From Bacillota bacterium (GTDB taxonomy: Bacteria; Bacillota; Clostridia; Acetivibrionales; DSM-1351), in NCBI GenBank assembly GCA_023409265.1, contig JAEYHZ010000014.1, forward strand, positions 186,001 to 250,000: a stretch of 64,000 nucleotides of DNA, read 5' to 3'. Shown piece by piece: positions 60,288-64,000 of this stretch (position 1 is the stretch's first letter; each line of letters begins with the position of its first letter). The notes beneath the pieces were generated by a model. That model ran no database searches, was not told the origin of the DNA, and saw only the letters and a program-made list of their open reading frames with translations. A program made the translations under genes and the position numbers.

Positions 60288-62135
60288 TTAATACTTACCA
60301 TAATCATTATCATCCAATATTATTTGAGGCTTAACCGACACCGCAGCTTCTGCCTCAGCTCCCGACCAAGCTTCAACGCGGGAGTTCTTTTTTCTTTCCA
60401 TCAGACCTTCCAACATTCTCATCATTTCAGGAGTAACGGTGTCATTATTTGCATAACTTGTTTTAGCTTTTTTAAGTTTAAACTTTGAAACCGATTCCTT
60501 AAGCAAATCAGCCTGTCCTGACAGCTCCTCACTGGCAGCAGCGCACTCTTCTGCTGTTGCAGAATTTGTCTGAACTACCTGAGCCACCTGCTCAATTGCG
60601 ATGTTGATCTGAGAAATACCGCTTGCCTGCTCATTGGAAGCTGTTGCAATATCTCCCACAAGTGCTGCTGCCTTTGCCACTCCGTCAACAATTTTATCAA
60701 GCGCAACTGCTGTTTCATTGGCAATCTTTGTTCCAATCTCCACCTTTTTAATTGAGCCTTCAATCATTTCAGTGGTTTCTTTTGCAGCATTGGCACTTCT
60801 GGCAGCCAGGTTTCTGACTTCTTCGGCTACAACGGCAAAGCCCTTTCCGTGTTGGCCTGCTCTTGCAGCCTCTACAGCAGCATTTAAAGCAAGTATATTT
60901 GTCTGGAAAGCTATCTCATCAATTACTTTGATTATTTTGGATATGTTTGCAGAAGAATCATTTATTTCTGCCATAGCCTTAACCATTTCCTTCATTTGTG
61001 CATTGCCCTGAACAGCATTTTCTTTTGCAGAAGTAGCGAGCTCATTTGCCTGGCCTGCATTTATTGCATTCTGTCTGGTCTGAGCTGCCACCTGGGTCAT
61101 GGAGGAAGTAATTTCTTCAACAGAACTTGCCTGTTCGGTAGAACCCTGCGACAGCATCTGGCTTGAGGAGGATACTTGTCTGGCACCTAACGCCACCTGT
61201 TCTGAAGCCAGGTTTATATTTCTTATTACTTCATTATTCGTTTCGATCATTTCACTTAACTTACTGCCAAGGAGATCCTTGTCTGATTTTACCTGTACAT
61301 CAATAGTTAAATCACCGGCAGCCATTTTTTCTACTACAAAAGCCTGTTTCCGGATATTTTCAATCATTTTTGAAAAGGACATTACCAAACTTCCTATTTC
61401 ATCCTTTGTATCAGACTCAATGCTGACTTCTACATCTCCAAGCGATAATCTGTCCGCTACCTCTACCATTTTCCTTACAGGTCTGCTGATTGTCCTTGAG
61501 ATAAACAGTCCAAGGCCTATAGCCATAATCATTCCGACAGCTATAAAAGCCACCATCATAAAAACTGCAGTCTGAGCCTTACTGTCATTCCCCTCGGATT
61601 TTTCCTTTGCCGAATCGACCTTGAGCTTGAATAGTGTATCAAAATTTGCCTGTATTTTTTTGTTTAGCTCTTCGCCTTTTGTCTTTGTAAGCTCGTGAGC
61701 CTCTTTATTTTTATTTCCAGATGCCAGATCAGTAACGTTTTTAGCATAAGGCAGGAATTCTTCATTTATGGTTTTTACCATTGTGTCATATTCTTCTCTT
61801 ACATTATCCGCCACTATAGTTTTATCAAAACTATCGAGTGCACCGAGCATTTCTGATTGATATTGAGTTATCTTGGCCATATTTCCATTGATGGATTCCG
61901 TGTCTGTATTCAAAATCATATTAACCATATTTAATCTCATTCTCTGATATTTTTCATTAGCTGTAGCCAGTTCACTGATGGGAACTGTGTTTATACTGTA
62001 CAGTTCGGTATCTGCCTGGTTTATACTCAGAATATTTACTATTCCCACCGCACCTACAACTCCTGCTATCAAAGCAACTATTACAAATCCCGTAATCATT
62101 TTTGTACCTATTTTCATATTATAGAACCAACTCAT
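60288..62135 (-). CDS. Methyl-accepting chemotaxis protein
   Basis: The 615-residue receptor has a first membrane helix (MITGFVIVALIAGVVGAVGI), a helical periplasmic-type sensor (about residues 35-185, four-helix-bundle type), a second helix around residues 187-210 and a HAMP domain. The signalling domain carries the hairpin tip DEIAFQTNILALNAAVEAAR. Methylation sites lie in the flanking helices (EQASSVEEITSSMTQ). It should detect a small external molecule and signal to CheA and CheW encoded upstream in the same cluster. Confidence 0.95.
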   Translation of the reverse strand: MSWFYNMKIGTKMITGFVIVALIAGVVGAVGIVNILSINQADTELYSINTVPISELATANEKYQRMRLNMVNMILNTDTESINGNMAKITQYQSEMLGALDSFDKTIVADNVREEYDTMVKTINEEFLPYAKNVTDLASGNKNKEAHELTKTKGEELNKKIQANFDTLFKLKVDSAKEKSEGNDSKAQTAVFMMVAFIAVGMIMAIGLGLFISRTISRPVRKMVEVADRLSLGDVEVSIESDTKDEIGSLVMSFSKMIENIRKQAFVVEKMAAGDLTIDVQVKSDKDLLGSKLSEMIETNNEVIRNINLASEQVALGARQVSSSSQMLSQGSTEQASSVEEITSSMTQVAAQTRQNAINAGQANELATSAKENAVQGNAQMKEMVKAMAEINDSSANISKIIKVIDEIAFQTNILALNAAVEAARAGQHGKGFAVVAEEVRNLAARSANAAKETTEMIEGSIKKVEIGTKIANETAVALDKIVDGVAKAAALVGDIATASNEQASGISQINIAIEQVAQVVQTNSATAEECAAASEELSGQADLLKESVSKFKLKKAKTSYANNDTVTPEMMRMLEGLMERKKNSRVEAWSGAEAEAAVSVKPQIILDDNDYGKY

Positions 62136-62234
62136 GTATTATACCTCCAGTGATAATATGTTTATGTATTGACGGTTTTAATGAGAAAACAGTGATGAAC
62201 CTTCACAAGCACTACATTATATATGGCCCTGTCT

Positions 62235-62732
62235 TCAGCTGAGTACGGCCAGGCTTTCCATTTCCTCCTCGCTCAATATTTTTTCGCAGTCCAGCAGCAG
62301 CTTTACATCATTGCCGGTCTTCCCTATCCCTTTAACATATTTGTTATTAAAGCCGGTTTTAAAGTTTGGCGGAGGAACAATATTCTCATCCTCTATAGTA
62401 ATGACTTCTGAAACAGTATCCACTATCAACCCAATTGAAATTTCATTAATATCAATGACAATTATGCAGGTCCTGTCTGTATAATCCCTGGGTTCTTTTT
62501 TAAATCTGAGTCTTACATCCATTACCGGAATAATTTTTCCCCGCAGGTTTATAATTCCTTTCAAATAATCAGGCAGCTCGGGGATTTTTGTTATAGACTG
62601 AATTCCTATTATCTCGGTAACATACCTGATTTCTATTCCATACTCCTCCTTTCCCAGCGTGAATGTCAGAAATCTCCCTTTTTGAGTATCCTCATTCTGA
62701 ATCTCAAACGTTTCCTCCAGTACTAAAGCCAT
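62235..62732 (-). CDS. cheW: Chemotaxis coupling protein CheW
   Basis: The 165-residue protein has the CheW fold with FLTFTLGKEEYGIEIRYVTE, LPDYLKGIINLRGKIIPVMD and VDTVSEVITIEDENI. It bridges receptors and CheA. GGAGAAT precedes the ATG. The gene follows the CheA gene with 14 bases between, so they are coupled in one unit with the MCP gene. Confidence 0.96.
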   Translation of the reverse strand: MALVLEETFEIQNEDTQKGRFLTFTLGKEEYGIEIRYVTEIIGIQSITKIPELPDYLKGIINLRGKIIPVMDVRLRFKKEPRDYTDRTCIIVIDINEISIGLIVDTVSEVITIEDENIVPPPNFKTGFNNKYVKGIGKTGNDVKLLLDCEKILSEEEMESLAVLS

Positions 62733-62746
62733 AACTTATTCTCCTT

Positions 62747-64000
62747 TCATTCTTTGGAATTAATAAGGCCGGATATGTCTATTATCAGACTAATGCTTCC
62801 ATCACCCAGCAAAGTACATCCAGAAATACCATTCACCTTTTTCAGGTATTGAGGTAACGCCTTTATAACTACCTGCTGTTCTCCTACCAGAGTATCTGCA
62901 AAGAGACATACGGAATTTGCTTCGTTCTCAACAATGACTATGATACCTTCCTCCAACAAATTGGTATCTGTTTCTACATTAAAGATATGGTGCAGTCTTA
63001 AAACAGGGTAGCACTGACCCCGGATCATTATCATTTCATTTCCGTTTGGATCTTTAATAATACTGCTCTTCTCTATTTTTAGTGATTCACGTATTGAAAC
63101 CGTTGGAATTGTATAGGTAGCATCTCCTACTTTAACTATCATCCCATCCAGAATTGCTAAAGTAAGGGGTATCTTAATGGTAATGGAAGTACCCAGATCG
63201 GGGGTGCTGTCTATTAACACTGTGCCCCTGACCTTCTCAATGTTTTTAGTTACAACATCCATTCCTACTCCCCGTCCGGAATATTCGGTAACCTCGTCTT
63301 TTGTAGAAAAGCCCGGCAACAAAATCATGGAGTATATTTCTCTGTCTGTCAGTTCGCTTTTATGCTTCTGGATTATATTGAGTTCTGACGCTTTTCTAAG
63401 AATCTTGTCTTTATCAAGTCCTCTTCCGTCATCTTTAATGACAATACACACGTCGCCACCTGAATTTTTAGCTTCAAGAATCAGTTCTCCCTGCTCAGGT
63501 TTCTCTTTTGATTTCCTTTCCTCTTTAGTTTCAAGTCCGTGATCAAGGGCATTGCGTATCAAATGTATCAGAGGATCTGATATATGTTCTATAATATTTT
63601 TATCTACTTCTGTCTCTTCTCCAATTATCTTGAAATTAACTTCTTTATTTAGCTTCCTGCTCATATCCCTGACAATTCTATTCATTTTCTGAAAAGTGGT
63701 TGACAGCGGCACCATCCTCATAGACATGACTATATCCTGTAATTCACCGGTTATTTTTCTCAACTGCCTGGAGGCTTTTCTGAATGAATCCAGTACCAGG
63801 CCATCGAGCTCAGGATTCTGTGTCACCATAGCTTCAGATATGACCAGCTCTCCTACCAGATCCATCAACTTGTTCATTTTCTCTATATTTACACTTATAT
63901 AGCTCAGTTTGGAAAGGCTTGCAACACTATCTGAAGACTCCCTGCTGCTCTGCCTTACCGCTGTATCATCAACAGAATCCTCCAAGTGTATTTTGAGCTC
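62747..64000 (-). CDS. cheA: Chemotaxis histidine kinase CheA (partial, N-terminus beyond right edge)
   Basis: The frame stays open to base 64000, so the phosphotransfer and P2 domains are outside the window. The visible part has the dimerisation domain (VNIEKMNKLMDLVGELVISE) and the ATPase domain with IHLIRNALDHGLE, DDGRGLD and FSTKDEVTEYSGRGVGMDVV. A C-terminal CheW-like domain (LAILDGMIVKVGDATYTIPT, ending SLIIDISGLINS) follows. It phosphorylates CheY in response to receptors. The TTG near 63985 is inside the open frame and is not taken as the start. Confidence 0.95.
   Translation of the reverse strand, partial: ELKIHLEDSVDDTAVRQSSRESSDSVASLSKLSYISVNIEKMNKLMDLVGELVISEAMVTQNPELDGLVLDSFRKASRQLRKITGELQDIVMSMRMVPLSTTFQKMNRIVRDMSRKLNKEVNFKIIGEETEVDKNIIEHISDPLIHLIRNALDHGLETKEERKSKEKPEQGELILEAKNSGGDVCIVIKDDGRGLDKDKILRKASELNIIQKHKSELTDREIYSMILLPGFSTKDEVTEYSGRGVGMDVVTKNIEKVRGTVLIDSTPDLGTSITIKIPLTLAILDGMIVKVGDATYTIPTVSIRESLKIEKSSIIKDPNGNEMIMIRGQCYPVLRLHHIFNVETDTNLLEEGIIVIVENEANSVCLFADTLVGEQQVVIKALPQYLKKVNGISGCTLLGDGSISLIIDISGLINSKE

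Overview
The window looks like chromosome from a low-GC, spore-forming, saccharolytic Clostridia member. The gene content (carbohydrate ABC importers, YesM/YesN-type regulators, glycoside hydrolases, a CcpM-type RiPP locus, an alpha/beta SASP, YtxC, ZapA, chemotaxis genes) resembles Ruminiclostridium-type cellulolytic clostridia. That placement is an inference from content; no rRNA or other marker is present. Most genes lie on the minus strand.

Layout. 1-2.1 kb: an ECF sigma factor, a membrane protein and an ABC ATPase cut by the left edge. 2.5-2.8 kb: a frameshifted remnant of a GH31 glycosidase. 2.9-12.3 kb: a carbohydrate importer (lipoprotein, two permeases, and a second lipoprotein with an N-terminal propeller) with its YesM-type kinase and YesN-type regulator. 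12.7-16.8 kb: a RiPP locus with a Cys-rich precursor (four Cys, each four residues apart), a radical SAM/SPASM maturase, a TIGR04066-like protein, an acyl-carrier-like protein and a decayed ABC exporter. 17.2-25.7 kb: housekeeping and sporulation genes (P-loop/Asp23 protein, YtxC, GME-fold protein, DUF378, SASP, AI-2E family protein, small regulators, YebC, YigZ). 25.9-42.1 kb: a large carbohydrate locus with an LplABC-like importer, a secreted beta-helix protein, a SurA-like foldase, two TIM-barrel epimerases around a Gfo/Idh oxidoreductase, three AraC-type regulators and a GH20 enzyme. 42.3-50.7 kb: Nudix, a JAMM-HflX fusion, then a sugar operon (BadF-type kinase, GH4, DUF4838 protein, AraC regulator). 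50.8-58.2 kb: dUTPase, U32 peptidase, phosphomutase-like metalloenzyme, ZapA, bacteriohemerythrin and an unknown protein. 58.3-64 kb: HD-GYP, CheR, MCP, CheW and CheA, the last cut by the right edge.

Working together. Two importers each have nearby AraC-type control and degradative enzymes, suggesting sensing of a polymer fragment, induction, secreted depolymerisation with a dedicated foldase, import, and oxidation or isomerisation. Hairpins lie between lipoprotein and permease genes and between RiPP precursor and maturase, suggesting differential expression within operons.

The least explained layer is intergenic. At least four families of short palindromic repeats are scattered through the window. 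Some supply stop codons or Shine-Dalgarno sequences to neighbouring genes. One carries a conserved core whose small hairpin changes in a compensating way between copies. Another carries an anti-Shine-Dalgarno-like stretch that could pair with the ribosome-binding site of the gene behind it. These repeats, the JAMM-HflX fusion and the RiPP locus with its broken exporter are the main items to follow up. All starts, repeats and hairpins were read by eye, with no database search or folding.
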